A stretch of DNA of 64,000 nucleotides from Lycocorax pyrrhopterus obiensis (taxonomy: Eukaryota; Chordata; Aves; Passeriformes; Paradisaeidae). Shown in pieces: positions 50,201 through 60,462 of this stretch. Numbering within the stretch: position 1 is the first letter of the stretch; each line of letters begins with the position of its first letter. The notes under the pieces were generated by a model that was not told where the DNA came from, did not search any database, and saw nothing but the letters and a program-made list of their open reading frames with translations. The stretch is from the NCBI GenBank assembly GCA_014706295.1, contig JACSVZ010000007.1:58232975-58296974 (forward strand). Reading direction: 5' to 3'. The position numbers were made by a program, and so were the translations under genes.

Positions 50201-51876
50201 GGGTGAAACAGAGCCAAAAGTGACTCTGAGCAGAGCCTGAGTGGGACAGCGCAGAGTGACAGAGGGAAGAAAGGACACAAGATTTTCTCCAGTTAATTAT
50301 ACACTGTTCATCACTCTAAGGCAGGAATTGATGCTGTCAGGTGGAAAGCCCAGGTAAATTCTCACCTGTGACTCTCAGTAAATTATTTTTCCTTTCCTTT
50401 CTCTGTTTCCATGCTCTTGGAGACAGCTTAGCTGGTCAGCAGCTTAGAAACTATCCCAATCCAAGTAGAACTTTCCCAAGCAAGACTTCAGCTCCCAGCA
50501 CAGTGCCTGCAGAGGCAAAGCTGCTGCTGCAGAGCAGCATGACAAGGAGCAGTCTCTCCTCGTGCGACCTTTACGCGTGGGCTTAGAACAGTGCTGCAAG
50601 CATCCCCCTGGGGCAAATGAGATTGACATGGCAGCTGAGCACATGTACTACCCAACTCCAGGATTTCAAACTACGTGCCACTTCCTTCCAGTTGGAGACG
50701 AGTTTATGAGCTTGACCAGGCAATAAAAGCTCCTCTCTCCATGCTAATGAAATGTCCAAGTCCTAATGGATTAGTAGTTTTCATGTCAGATTATATATGC
50801 ATCTTTTGCTGATAAAGACAGAGAAGTCACTCCTATTAGGCTTTCAGATTCTGTTAGTAAAAATACATCTCAACAGAGCTCAGTGCCTATGGGATGCAAA
50901 GAGGACAGAAAAGGCAGTAACACGTGATGGTGGGCTGCTCAAAAACTCTGCTTTCCTGCAGCTGGCCAGGACACAGTCAGGCAATGTGCAGAAAGCTATT
51001 GCTGATGTGGAGAAACCCTGTGGACACTTTCCTAGAAGACCATGCACAGCCCCAGTCCCCAGAGCTGTTCTGCAACCATGGTCAGATATGGGGCCCCTGA
51101 AGCCATGAAAAATTCTCCCACTCCCTTCAAAGAGTCCTATTGATTCCAGAAGCCACTCCACCCACCTTTTTGTGAAGCCTCTGAATGGTGATCCCAAACT
51201 CAATTCCTCGCGAGGAACTTTCCACCCTAAAGAACTGCAAGCATTATTTTGGGATACAACACCAACACCAATTCCTCCAGAAAGCTGCCCGGGCCGTATC
51301 TGTGCTGCTAAAGGAAACAGCCTCAGACACCAAGCCCAGGTGGAAGCAGCCGGGTCACATCTATGCTGTTTAGAGCTCACTCTTTCTGTCCTGGATTTGT
51401 CTAGAAGTGAGTTGCACGGGTTGACAACAGAGTTGAAGAGTGATTTAACAGCCAAGCAATGTCGACAACAGATGTCCAGCACTTAAGCTGGTTCTGTGCC
51501 TTTCATTTAGCAGCACTGATACTCCCCAGGAGCCTGGCAAAGGCTGGGACATTGCTCTGTGGTTGGACTACACTGACACAGTGACGCTGGAGAGCGAGGT
51601 CCCTGCACAGGGTGGTGACACAGCGCAGCCGCTCCAGGGCTCCACTGGCAGCAGTGAATTCCTGGCTGTGGATCCCCCACCTGCAGCTCTCCACAGGTGC
51701 CCAAATGCTGCATCTGAGGGCCTGAATCCCCCCTGCAGCAGTGCCTTGTCATCCATCCCTTTGTGCTTTGCAAGCCAAACCTTCAGTGTCTCCTCTGTGG
51801 AAGTAGTTCAATAACGTGTAGGACAAAATTAACTGAACCAGAGGGTACTTTGCTGTTATTTTGTACTCGTGGCAGG

Positions 51877-51930
51877 GGTTTTGTTTGTTTGGTTGGTTTT
51901 GGTTTTGGTTTTGAGGTTGTTTTTTTTTTG
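51877..51930. repeat. (TTTTGG/TTTG)n simple repeat with T run
   Basis: GTTTGTTTGG and GGTTTTGGTTTTGGTTTT units followed by a 10-base T run, seen directly. Confidence 0.88.
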
Positions 51931-52581
51931 GACAGTTTTGCATTTGTTATTTTGGACCTTAATACAGTGATGCCATTTTCCATTTCAATCAGTGCTCCCG
52001 CTTGCTCCCCCTCTTCCATTTCTGACTGAGTCCAAGGTAACTTTTAGAAAGGAAGGAAAAGTGATAGATGAATTATGGCATTTGAAGCTGGAGAAAAAAA
52101 TTCTGGAAGGAAAATGTAATTAAGAAATAAATTGAAAAATGGAAGCACCTGTGATACAGTGACCAGGAATGATTATTTTAGGGGGGAGACCATCACAGGC
52201 AGCTTAATTCCATTTCATTCCGTAGCTTTGGGATTTGGACTGTTTGTTCATTTATTTGGATAAATGGTAAGCCTATTCTACTTGCACTGTTAGATGTAAT
52301 GAGTATTATTTTACATTTAATTAAAATACTGACACATTCCCACCGATAGGAAAGTTTCCATTGCTTTTCAGAAAGTGCTGGGTCATTTGATTTATAAGAC
52401 ATAGTTATTAACTGCTCAGCAAATACCTGGAATGGAAATAATTTACCTTTTTGGGAAAAGCACTACCGCTCCTGTAAAAACAGAGGTTTCAAAGAGACTG
52501 AAATGTCTGGAAGAAATTCAAAGTGGGAAGGGAAAATTCGCAGGAGAGTGACTGCAAAAATGGTGGTGACATTTTGAGTGT

Positions 52582-52621
52582 CATTTGTATCAGTCATTTT
52601 GATCAATGGCTGATACAAATG
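52582..52621. repeat. Perfect 12-bp inverted repeat (hairpin)
   Basis: CATTTGTATCAG at 52582-52593 is exactly complementary to CTGATACAAATG at 52610-52621. Inside, after one mismatch, CATT and AATG extend the stem by four more pairs, leaving a loop of 6 bases. It could be a cruciform, the remnant of a small transposon, or chance. Confidence 0.9.
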
Positions 52622-54470
52622 TAATTGTACGTGGAAATGTGAGTACACTGGGACAGGAAGCACTGCCGAACCTCTGTAAAGTTTGGATTCAGTAGCTGAA
52701 GTGGGATGAGTTGCAATAAAAGTTCTGATATCTGAAAAATGACAGAAAGGGACTGAGCCAAAGCTTTCCCCAGTCTGAATTTGAAAGGTATAAAGGGAAA
52801 CCTTTTCCTGGGTGAGTTTGCTACTGTTACAGTAGCATTTAAAGTTGCTTCATTGCTGTGGGAGAGGGTGAACAGAGCAGGAGACAAATCAAAAATTCAC
52901 CCAGAGCTCAAAATTAAAAGTCAGAGAAGTTCTGCCCAACAGCAACACTGTGCTATAACTCTCTTCCAGCTACCTCCTGACATTTCTTCTTCTGCCCAAC
53001 AGCAAAACTACTCTTCCCAATACCAGGACTCTCATTCCTACCAAAGATTGGCTAAACATCTAGAAACTGGGAGGAGGGCAGTGGCTCTCTCTGGAAATGC
53101 CTGCTCAGTTCAGAGCTACACCCAACAAACTTACAGGATTGAGGTCTATCTTTCCGGGTGATGTTTTAAAAATAAAGCAACTCCATTTTCCAGGGTTTCT
53201 GCCTTTTGGAACAAGACAGGAACTGGAGAGCTGCCACAGCTATCTCTATGCTACAAAGGAAGAAACAGGTCCCTTTGTGTCTTGATGGACTCAATCATCA
53301 CTCTGTGATGGAAGCATCCAGGAGATACCATGGTGTGATGGGAACAGACTCTGTCCTGGGATGCTCCATGAGCATTAGAGCTTGTCTCCAGTCCCTCACG
53401 CTTGCAGGGCCCACTCACAGGACCTGGAAGAAAGGTGCCATGGAAGATCTTGTCTAATAACACAGAAATACATTTGTCAGATGGATCTGAAACCATCCCT
53501 TCACCACAGAGCACTAAACTCTGTCACTACTTTTTTCCAGAGGTGCAGGAAACTCCTGACCTCTTTTCTTTTAAATTATCAGAGGCACAGGTAGTCTTTG
53601 GTAGAAATTAACACTGTGGCATAAGAAAGGCTGCCAGAATGTGCCAATATTCCTACTTCCTAGACAAGCTAGATTTTTTTAAAAACCTCTGAAGACAGAG
53701 GGATGTCTCATGTCTAATACTTTTACCTCAAATGATTCCACCATGCCTTAGTTGAAGGGCTGAAGAAAAACGTGTCAGTGATGAGCAAATCAGTGAATAC
53801 AAGTACTGTAAGTGATTTCAGTTCACAACTTCTAACAGCACTTTCAGTATGCTGTTCACTTCTGTGCTGTTACATACTTACGAATACAACCTCAAGAGCT
53901 GAAAAAAAGGGTTGAAGCTGCATAATCCCACCAAAGCATCACAAGGAAAACCAGGGAAATGGATGAGATGATATTAATCTAGTTGCTGGGTTTATTAAAT
54001 CTAAAGTACTTGTAAAAAGTGGAGACAAAAATTTTAAAATTGATGCAATTAATTGTCACCAGAACTCTGAGTGTTTGAGACAGCAACGCCCTCCATAAAG
54101 AATAACTGAGATGAATTTATAGCATTTATTTTGTCCTAAGCTTTCATGAAAAACATGCATAGAATCTGGTTAGGAGAATCTGGTTGGAAGGAATCTAGAA
54201 CTGGTGTAGACAGCAATGTTGCAAGCACTGGTGTCTCTGCCTCCAGAGCTGGGAAGTTTATTCCGGATGTGGAAGCTTTTCACACAGCAACTCTGGAACT
54301 CACAGCAGTTTAAAGTTTTGTGGAAGTGTTTCTACACTAGAAAAAATTTCACTTTAGCAGATTGAAACCACATTACGAGGATAAGGATGTACTGAGGGGA
54401 AAAAAATCCAACGCCAACCCAACACACATAAGTGTTTTCAAAACAAATATTTCAATATTTTCAATATTCA

Positions 54471-54590
54471 ACAGAATCCCAGGCTCATGGAACGGATGAG
54501 GCTTGAAATATCCCTGGAATCCACCTAGTCCCACACTCCCATGCTCAACAAGAGTCTCCTAGAGCAGGCTGCTCAGGGCTGCTCATCTAT
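54471..54590 (-). mobile_element. Degraded CR1 LINE 3' fragment, antisense
   Basis: CAACAGAATCCCAGGCTCAT starts an antisense CR1-like block, followed by GGAATCCACCTAGTCCCACA and CTAGAGCAGGCTGCTCAGGG. These align in order with CR1 3' sequence but with many changes. The right edge is unclear. Confidence 0.65.
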
Positions 54591-55247
54591 CAAGCCTGTT
54601 TTTCACCCATTCCCCCAGAACTCCTGCATTTTACCAAAGTCCTCAGTTGTTTCTGAAACAAACACTGATGGTCAGGACCATGGATTTGTTAAAGTTACAA
54701 TATGAAGTTTATTGGAACAAGCTCTGTTTCAATGTAGTTAGGAATGTATTGGCTGATGCCAACAGCTACAGCTGTCAGAGGAAGTAGAGAAAACCTGGGT
54801 AGTTTTAACCATTTGTTTCCCAAATATCTGGCTCGGTGAAATCATGGGGAGTGGGTGGTCTTTGATGGACTGTGCAAAGTACATGCTCAGAGTGGACTCA
54901 TTGATGAATGTTCATTTTTAGTACAGTGCTCTGGGCCAGTACTGAGCTCTTGCTATGGTTCTGTGAGTCTCAGCCTTTGAGGGTCTGCAGGGCAGCCCAC
55001 AGCCACTGCTTTGATGGGAAGATTTCTTCAAATGACCACTTGATGTCACTTGACACCATGCTAATAATCTTGTTGAAGTCCAGTTCTGGGCAATAACTAA
55101 AGGCTCTTAGAATAAGGTGCCTGAAAATGGGAAAGCAAAGTGCTAAAAAAGTCCTATAAAAAGGTCATATTTCTTTTGCTTACTTGTTCTTTTAAACCAA
55201 TGTTGCCAATTGACAAATTACTTAAAAATCCACAATGTCTTTTGTCC
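54591..55247. other. Intergenic stretch with no recognised feature
   Basis: It lies between two CR1 copies. A TTTATTGGAACAAG segment near 54708 could be read as a minus-strand poly(A) region of an LTR, but nothing else supports that. Confidence 0.5.
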
Positions 55248-55590
55248 AGAGAATCCCAGGATCATAAAATCATTTAGGTTGGAAAAGACCTCCAAGATGA
55301 TCAAGTCCAACGTTTGACGTTTAGTTTAGTTTAGTTTGACGTTTATTGACCACCTTGTCAACTAAACCATGGCTCTAAGTGCCACATCCAGCTGTTTCTT
55401 GAATCCTCCAGGCATGGTGACACCGCCAGAGCCCATTGCAGTGCTCCACAGCCCTTTCCATGAATAAATTTTTCCTGATGTCCAAGCTGAGCCTCCCCTG
55501 GCACAGCTTGAGGCCATTTCATCTCATCCTATTGGTGGTTGCCTGAGAGAAGAGGCCAACCCCCACCTTGGTATTGGTGCCCACTTTTTC
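55248..55590 (-). mobile_element. CR1 LINE 3' fragment, antisense, with internal GTTTA expansion
   Basis: AGAGAATCCCAGGATCATAA and GGTTGGAAAAGACCTCCAAG mark the antisense tail. The body continues with AGTGCCACATCCAGCTGTTT, TCCAGGCATGGTGACACC and GAGGCCATTTCATCTCATCC. Within it, at 55310-55347, GTTTGACGTTTA is duplicated around a (GTTTA)n run that is absent from ordinary CR1 copies as I know them. Confidence 0.92.
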
Positions 55591-56104
55591 CTCCAGAAAC
55601 GGTTTAGAGTTAATCACTAAGACAAAGGTTTACTAAATTAGGATGTGTTCCTCACTTTTTGGTTGCCCAGTTCTGAAGAGGCATCACAGAGACACAGATG
55701 TTTCTGGATTACCCTTGCAAAAATAAGATTCCATCAGCAATCTGGTGTCACCAGTCCCTTCGAAAGTTTTGGCTAAGCCTTAGATTTTTCTCTTCCCTAT
55801 TGCTTCATTCCTGACTGACACAGAGAATTTCACATTTCCCATGCACGTGAAATACCAACTCTGAAAACTAATGCGAGATTCCATATTTCCTAGTCTATCT
55901 AGTCCGAAGTAAAGTGAATTATTGTTCCCGGAAAATGTTTTTCATACATCAGCATGACCTGAATCCTAATAGAGTCACATGATCAGGGCCTTAAGGTCTC
56001 TCCTCTTCCGCTTTCTGTTTATGTACTGCTGGGACATTGGTTCATTTGTGATAGAAGCCTTGTCCTGAGACTTGTATATGTTGGTTTTATGTCCTGGTAT
56101 TCAC
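55591..56104. other. Intergenic stretch between CR1 copies
   Basis: No feature recognised. The minus-strand open frame of the candidate exon at 56105-56250 continues through the right part of this span to a TAA at 56019. Confidence 0.5.
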
Positions 56105-56250
56105 CAGCCAGGTGGTCCTGCACAAAAATAGATCTGTCTGTAAAACAAATGTTAACCCAGAATTTTTTCAATCCCGGAGCTGGTTGAAATATTTCAGCCA
56201 GAAGAAATTTTCCCTGCAGTTTCACTGCTTCTCTGGATACTGTTTTCAAA
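56105..56250 (-). CDS. Weak candidate coding exon on the minus strand, family unknown
   Basis: A long T-rich tract ends in CTAATAATAG on the minus strand and leads into an open frame reading SLKTVSREAVKLQGKFLLAE, then IFQPAPGLKKFWVNICFTDR. A donor-like GGTGAAT would close a 146-base exon. Without splicing there the frame runs on to a TAA at 56019. The peptide has a plausible globular composition with alternating hydrophobic residues, but I recognise no family. It could belong with the 24061-24336 candidate in one minus-strand gene; nothing links them directly. It is AT-rich and may be chance. Confidence 0.2.
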
Positions 56251-56914
56251 CTATTATTAGATAGAAAAAAAAAAAGTAAATGACTTATTGAGGTTGTCCC
56301 ATTTTGTTTTGAAAACGTCATAAGATATTTGTTCTTACTTTAATCAAAGCAAAACGAATCAGCCATATTGAACTATATTTATAAAATATTTTATATTGGT
56401 TTTGATGTCTTTTTAGCATTTGAGTGGTTTCAAATTTAAATAGCTTGGAAACTCTGTTATCCTAAATTTTGGAGAATAGAATAGGTTCTGCTTCTTGTTT
56501 GCCTTTCAGCATTGGTATTTATCACAGAAAGAAATAGCCAGCTCAGTCTTGTAAATGTTGGGCACTTGTTGTCATTTATGACATGTTTTATTTGGAGACC
56601 ACACAGTTTCACCAGGTAACAAGCTTTTCCTTGGCAAGGCAGTCTAAATCTGTACCAACAGGCCGGTGACATTCCTCATTCGCTGTAATCAACTGAAAAC
56701 AGCAGAAATTCACTCCTTGTGCTTGAGGGCTGCCTAAGCCCTTGCAGGTATCTCACTTATGATTTGTTGTGCCTTATCAGCTATCACTCTTCCTGCCCTG
56801 ACTCCCCATTCTTGGCTAGAGCCAGAATGAGCCGTGGCAGGTCCTCCTGTGAGGTGTGGTGGGCGAGAGGCTGGGCATGAGCTGGCAATGTTCATTTTTA
56901 GCCCAGAAAGCAAA
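56251..56914. other. Intergenic stretch with no recognised feature
   Basis: It holds an A run at 56264-56275 and AT-rich DNA up to the next CR1. No exon or repeat family was recognised. Confidence 0.5.
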
Positions 56915-57500
56915 TCTCATCTCGGGCTGCATCCCCAGCAGTGTGGGCAGCAGGGCCAGGGAGGGCATTCTGCCCCTCTGCTGAGAGCCCACCTGCAATG
57001 CTGCATCCAGCTCTGGGATCCCCAGCACAGGAAGGACATTGGATTGTCGGAGCGAGTCCAGAGGAGGCCACCAAGATGATCAGAGGGGTGGAGGACCTCT
57101 GCTATGAGGAAAGGCTGAGAGCATTGGAATTTTCTTTTCCAGGAGCACCTGGAAAAGAGAAGGCTTTGGGGTGATCTAATTACGGTCTTCCAGTACCTGA
57201 AGGGAGCCTACAAGAGAGTTGTGGACAGAAAGGACAAGGGGGAATGGCTTCAAATTGAAAGAGAGTAGGTTTAGATTAGATATTAGGAAAGAATCTTTAC
57301 TGTGAGGGTGGTGAGGCGCTGGCACAGGCTGCCCAGAGAAGCTGTGGCTGCCCCATCCCCGGGAGTGTTCCAGGCCAGGTAGGATGGGGCTCTGAGCAAC
57401 CTGGGATAATGGAAGGTGTCCTTGTCCAAGACAGGGGGCTTGAACTGGATGATTTTAAAAGTCCCTCGCAACCTAAACCATTCTCGGTTTCTATGATTCT
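56915..57500 (+). mobile_element. CR1 LINE 3' fragment, sense, with remnant of the ORF2 C-terminus
   Basis: This is the longest CR1 copy here. GGGCTGCATCCCCAGCAG, ATTCTGCCCCTCTGCTGAGA, GCTGCATCCAGCTCTGGGAT, GAGTCCAGAGGAGGCCACCA and ATGAGGAAAGGCTGAGAGCA run in order to a CTATGATTCT end at 57500. In translation, RKDIGLSERVQRR and then, in another frame, CYEERLRALEF correspond to the end of the CR1 reverse-transcriptase ORF. That reading frame is shifted and the protein is dead. The middle is partly rearranged around 57130-57160. Confidence 0.94.
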
Positions 57501-59966
57501 ACAACTCCTTCAAGAAACACGAGGGAGATGCAGAACCTTTCCACAAACCTTCAGGGATTGAAGTCATATGTGTAACGTCCATAACTGTCCATAATAAATT
57601 TATCTCTACTCAGAAGCTGAGATTCTCTTTTCCTTAATGCATGCCAAGCCAGTAAATCCCCAGAACTGGTTGTCTGTACACACAACATGAAGTTTTCTGG
57701 AGAGCTCTTTGGTGGCACTGAGTGGAGCCACAACTTGGAGGCACCATCCATTAAAATATGTTGCTCCAATACTGAGTATTGCCATGGTTGGGACAAGGGG
57801 AGGATGGTCAGCAAGAGGGCCAAGTTTGCAGGTTTCCAAGCAATCCGAACTTAATTTGTTGTATAGTGAATCTGTCTGTAAATTTGGGCTAGCTGTGACT
57901 CCTTCAAGAGGACAAAGAGCATAAAAATGAACTTTACGTAGCAGACATAAGCACTTTTTGGACATTTTGAACTCCTTTACTTTCTACAGGAACAATAAGC
58001 TGGAGCATTTTCAAAGATCAAGACATAATCATGCTTGAGAGAGGTAGGAAAGGTATCCTCCACTCTCTCATGTCTGGAAGATGGTGTCTTGAAAACCACA
58101 GTTTTTCTGTTCGGGGTCATTTCTAGATTTCTCCACCTATATCACAGCTCAGACCCATTTCCAAAGTTCTGGTCCCCAAAGAAATGAAAGAATAAGAATA
58201 TGATTATTGTCATTAACTCTCTTCCTTAGGGATGTAACTTTAGAGACAGACTGCCTTCCAGCGCCATCCTCTCTAGCTGCCAGTGTTTGCAGCTCTCTAA
58301 GTGCTTTATAATCTTAGTTTCTGCAAACACTGTGCAGATATTGGTGATTTATTCCTGTAATTACTGTGCTCTTGAAGCTGTACCAAGTGGAGTGTGCAGT
58401 TCTGTGCTAAACATTGCAAGTTAAATCCCGCTGGTCAGGAAGGAGAAAAGCAGCACCACTGAAGGCTGTCTAAAGCACGTTTCAGCCCTTGCTTGGCAGT
58501 CCATCAAGCAAGATGGTCCACAAGGCAAAGATGAGAGAAGGAAACACACACAATCCATCTTCTTCCAGCGCAGGCAGTGCGTGCAAGTTATTTATCTCGT
58601 GCTTTAAATCGTGTCCCTTGTCCCATTGCTTTAAAATGAGAGCTTATGACAATTTCTAGGCGCAGGAAATTTCGCTATTTCACTGCAAATTGGAATGAAA
58701 ACTGCAAGTATTTTAAGAAATCGTGAAAATAATTGGTAAAGCCACTTTGTTGCAGCCACAGTTGGGTTCCAATGCAGCCCAAGATTTGATAATGGTGAAA
58801 ACTGACAGAAAGCAAAAGCTTAACAGAAACAACAGATATAATGACCATATCCTATCAAAACAAAACGTTCTGCAGACACAGAAGTGATAGAACCATCTGT
58901 TCCCATAGAAAAGCATATTTGCAGATATTTTTTGTTAAAAGTAGATGTGAAAATGTATTTATTTACTTAACTTGGGACTCCTGACCTCATGGGTTAGGTG
59001 ACAGTGCACTGTGATCTTAATAGAAAATGAAAAGCAGGAGTCACCCAGGCAACGTATTGCTGGAGCCAACATCTTCAGAACCAGAGCATGCCAGTGTTCT
59101 CTTTCCTCCCATCAGGTTTGCAACCCAAAAAGAAAGGGGTTGGCACTTGCCTGGCAAATTGTTCAGCTCCCTCAGCCTTTCCCCATAAGAGAGGTGCTTC
59201 AGTGCCCTAACAACTGGAACATAAATCCAAATGTCACTATTTCAGCTCAGTGATGTTGTGTATTGGATCACCAGTTACCCGTAATTATTCCTCTCATTAG
59301 CAACTATTACAGTGCATTTTCCTTCCCATTTTTTTTCCAGCTATGTTTCCACTTGCATTAACTCAAAAAACTCTAGGGCTAAATCTGGTCTTGGAGAGTT
59401 GTAAATCAGGCCAGAGTTGTAAATCAGGTGTCCACACTGGTGTAACAGCCACGTAAATGAGATTGGAAGAGACTTGCAATTTTGTTCTGTGGAGAGAAAG
59501 CTCTTTGCTTTTTCAGCAAGTTAACTTAGCCTTCCTTCTGAGAGATGACCACACTTAAATACGAATCTGTGAGGAAGCGGAATGAGCCCAACACACAGCA
59601 AGCTCTGAATGCAAAGCAGCCATAAGCAGCTGTCCCAGCAAGCCAAAAATCTGAGGAACTGCACTAGCAATAGTTAATGTTCTATTGAACACCTTTGAAC
59701 TGTGATGAAGCAAGCCTTGGGAAGACTATAGCTTTGGATAAAATCACAAATTAAAATGAAAAATTGTGGCATAGGTTCACAGCTGTGTTTCATGTCTGTG
59801 CTCATTTGAAGGAAGCAGATTCGAAGGCAGTGGTGGAAAGCAATTTATTTACTAGATGTACTCTGGCTTTCCACCCAAAGGCATCAGGAAGGCACACAGG
59901 TAGTTCATTAGGGTTGACGATATATGGTGATGCCTTTTCCTGGTCTTAAAAATTAAGAGCCAGACA
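57501..59966. other. Intergenic stretch with no recognised gene
   Basis: The 119-codon open frame at 57606-57965 (-) starts with ATG and looks fairly protein-like, but matches nothing I know and lacks splice or promoter context. An 18-bp near-tandem unit (AGAGTTGTAAATCAGGCC) occurs about twice at 59395-59428. Confidence 0.5.
59395..59428. repeat. 18-bp tandem duplication
   Basis: AGAGTTGTAAATCAGG occurs twice, separated by CC, with no mismatch. Confidence 0.92.
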
Positions 59967-60458
59967 TGGTTAAAGGAAAAAGGGTTTTTACCTCAGTATT
60001 TAATAAGGATCCTTACGGTGCACCACTTCGCCAAGGTGGCATGCGCCGAAATGCACCCACACGATAGATCACGTTTACCATTTTGTAGACCTTGCACATT
60101 AGCATATCTGACACAGATTCCCCAATGAGAGGCTTGAATGGATAGCGTGATATCCCCCCATCCTGAGGAATTCCCCCTGGATGGGCCTATCTTAGTTTAC
60201 AGGGTGTGTTCTAGAAAGGACCTTGGTTTCTCAGGATAGCTTCGGGCTTTCCGGCCTCCAGCTGCGAGGCCCCCAGGATGTTTGGTCTCCTGGCTTAACA
60301 GAATATTAGGACTATGCTAGGTTATCAGACTTAAGGAATTACAAGTATGCATGCTAAGGGCACTGAGGATACATAAAAGCTATATAAAAGGCATATATTA
60401 AATGTATATAAAAGAAGAGGCAAAAAATTGTCATGGCATCAATGGCAACTCAGTTGCA
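59967..60458 (-). mobile_element. Probable solo LTR of an avian endogenous retrovirus, antisense
   Basis: On the minus strand the 492-bp segment begins TGCAACTGAG and ends TTTAACCA, giving TG...CA ends. It is flanked on both sides by GACA (59963-59966 and 60459-60462), a 4-bp target-site duplication. The 3' part holds CTCATTGGGGAATCTGTGTC, a mutated TATA-like CTACAAAATGG, GGTGCATTTCGGCGCATGCC, ACCTTGGCGAAGTGGTGCAC and a poly(A)-signal-like TTATTAAATAC. I associate this order with LTRs in songbird genomes, from memory. No gag, pol or env sequence is adjacent, so it is read as a solo LTR. Confidence 0.75.
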
Positions 60459-60462
60459 GACA

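Larger units (their letters stand above)
47276..54470. other. Intergenic stretch with no recognised gene
   Basis: Mostly AT-rich. It has simple repeats near 47452-47474 (TTTTGC-like), 48488-48502 (GGT)n and 51877-51930. A perfect 12-bp inverted repeat lies at 52582-52621. TTCTGCCCAACAGCAA occurs twice, at 52930 and 52990. The 200-codon open frame at 50880-51482 (-) has no recognisable domain. Confidence 0.5.

Noticed and set aside
50880..51482. 200-codon minus-strand open frame
   Set aside because: No domain seen, and a + strand open frame covers the same DNA; treated as chance pending conservation data.
52603..52731. Minus-strand open frame after a TTTTTCAG acceptor-like site (ISELLLQLIPLQ...)
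   Set aside because: No good donor follows, and the frame runs into the inverted repeat; much weaker than the 24-kb candidate.
54660..54900. Possible minus-strand LTR suggested by a CCAATAAACTTC-like segment
   Set aside because: No TG...CA ends, target duplication or other LTR landmarks could be found.
57606..57965. 119-codon ATG-initiated minus-strand open frame just beyond a CR1
   Set aside because: It looks protein-like, but no family, splice site or promoter supports it, and open frames of similar length occur throughout the window.
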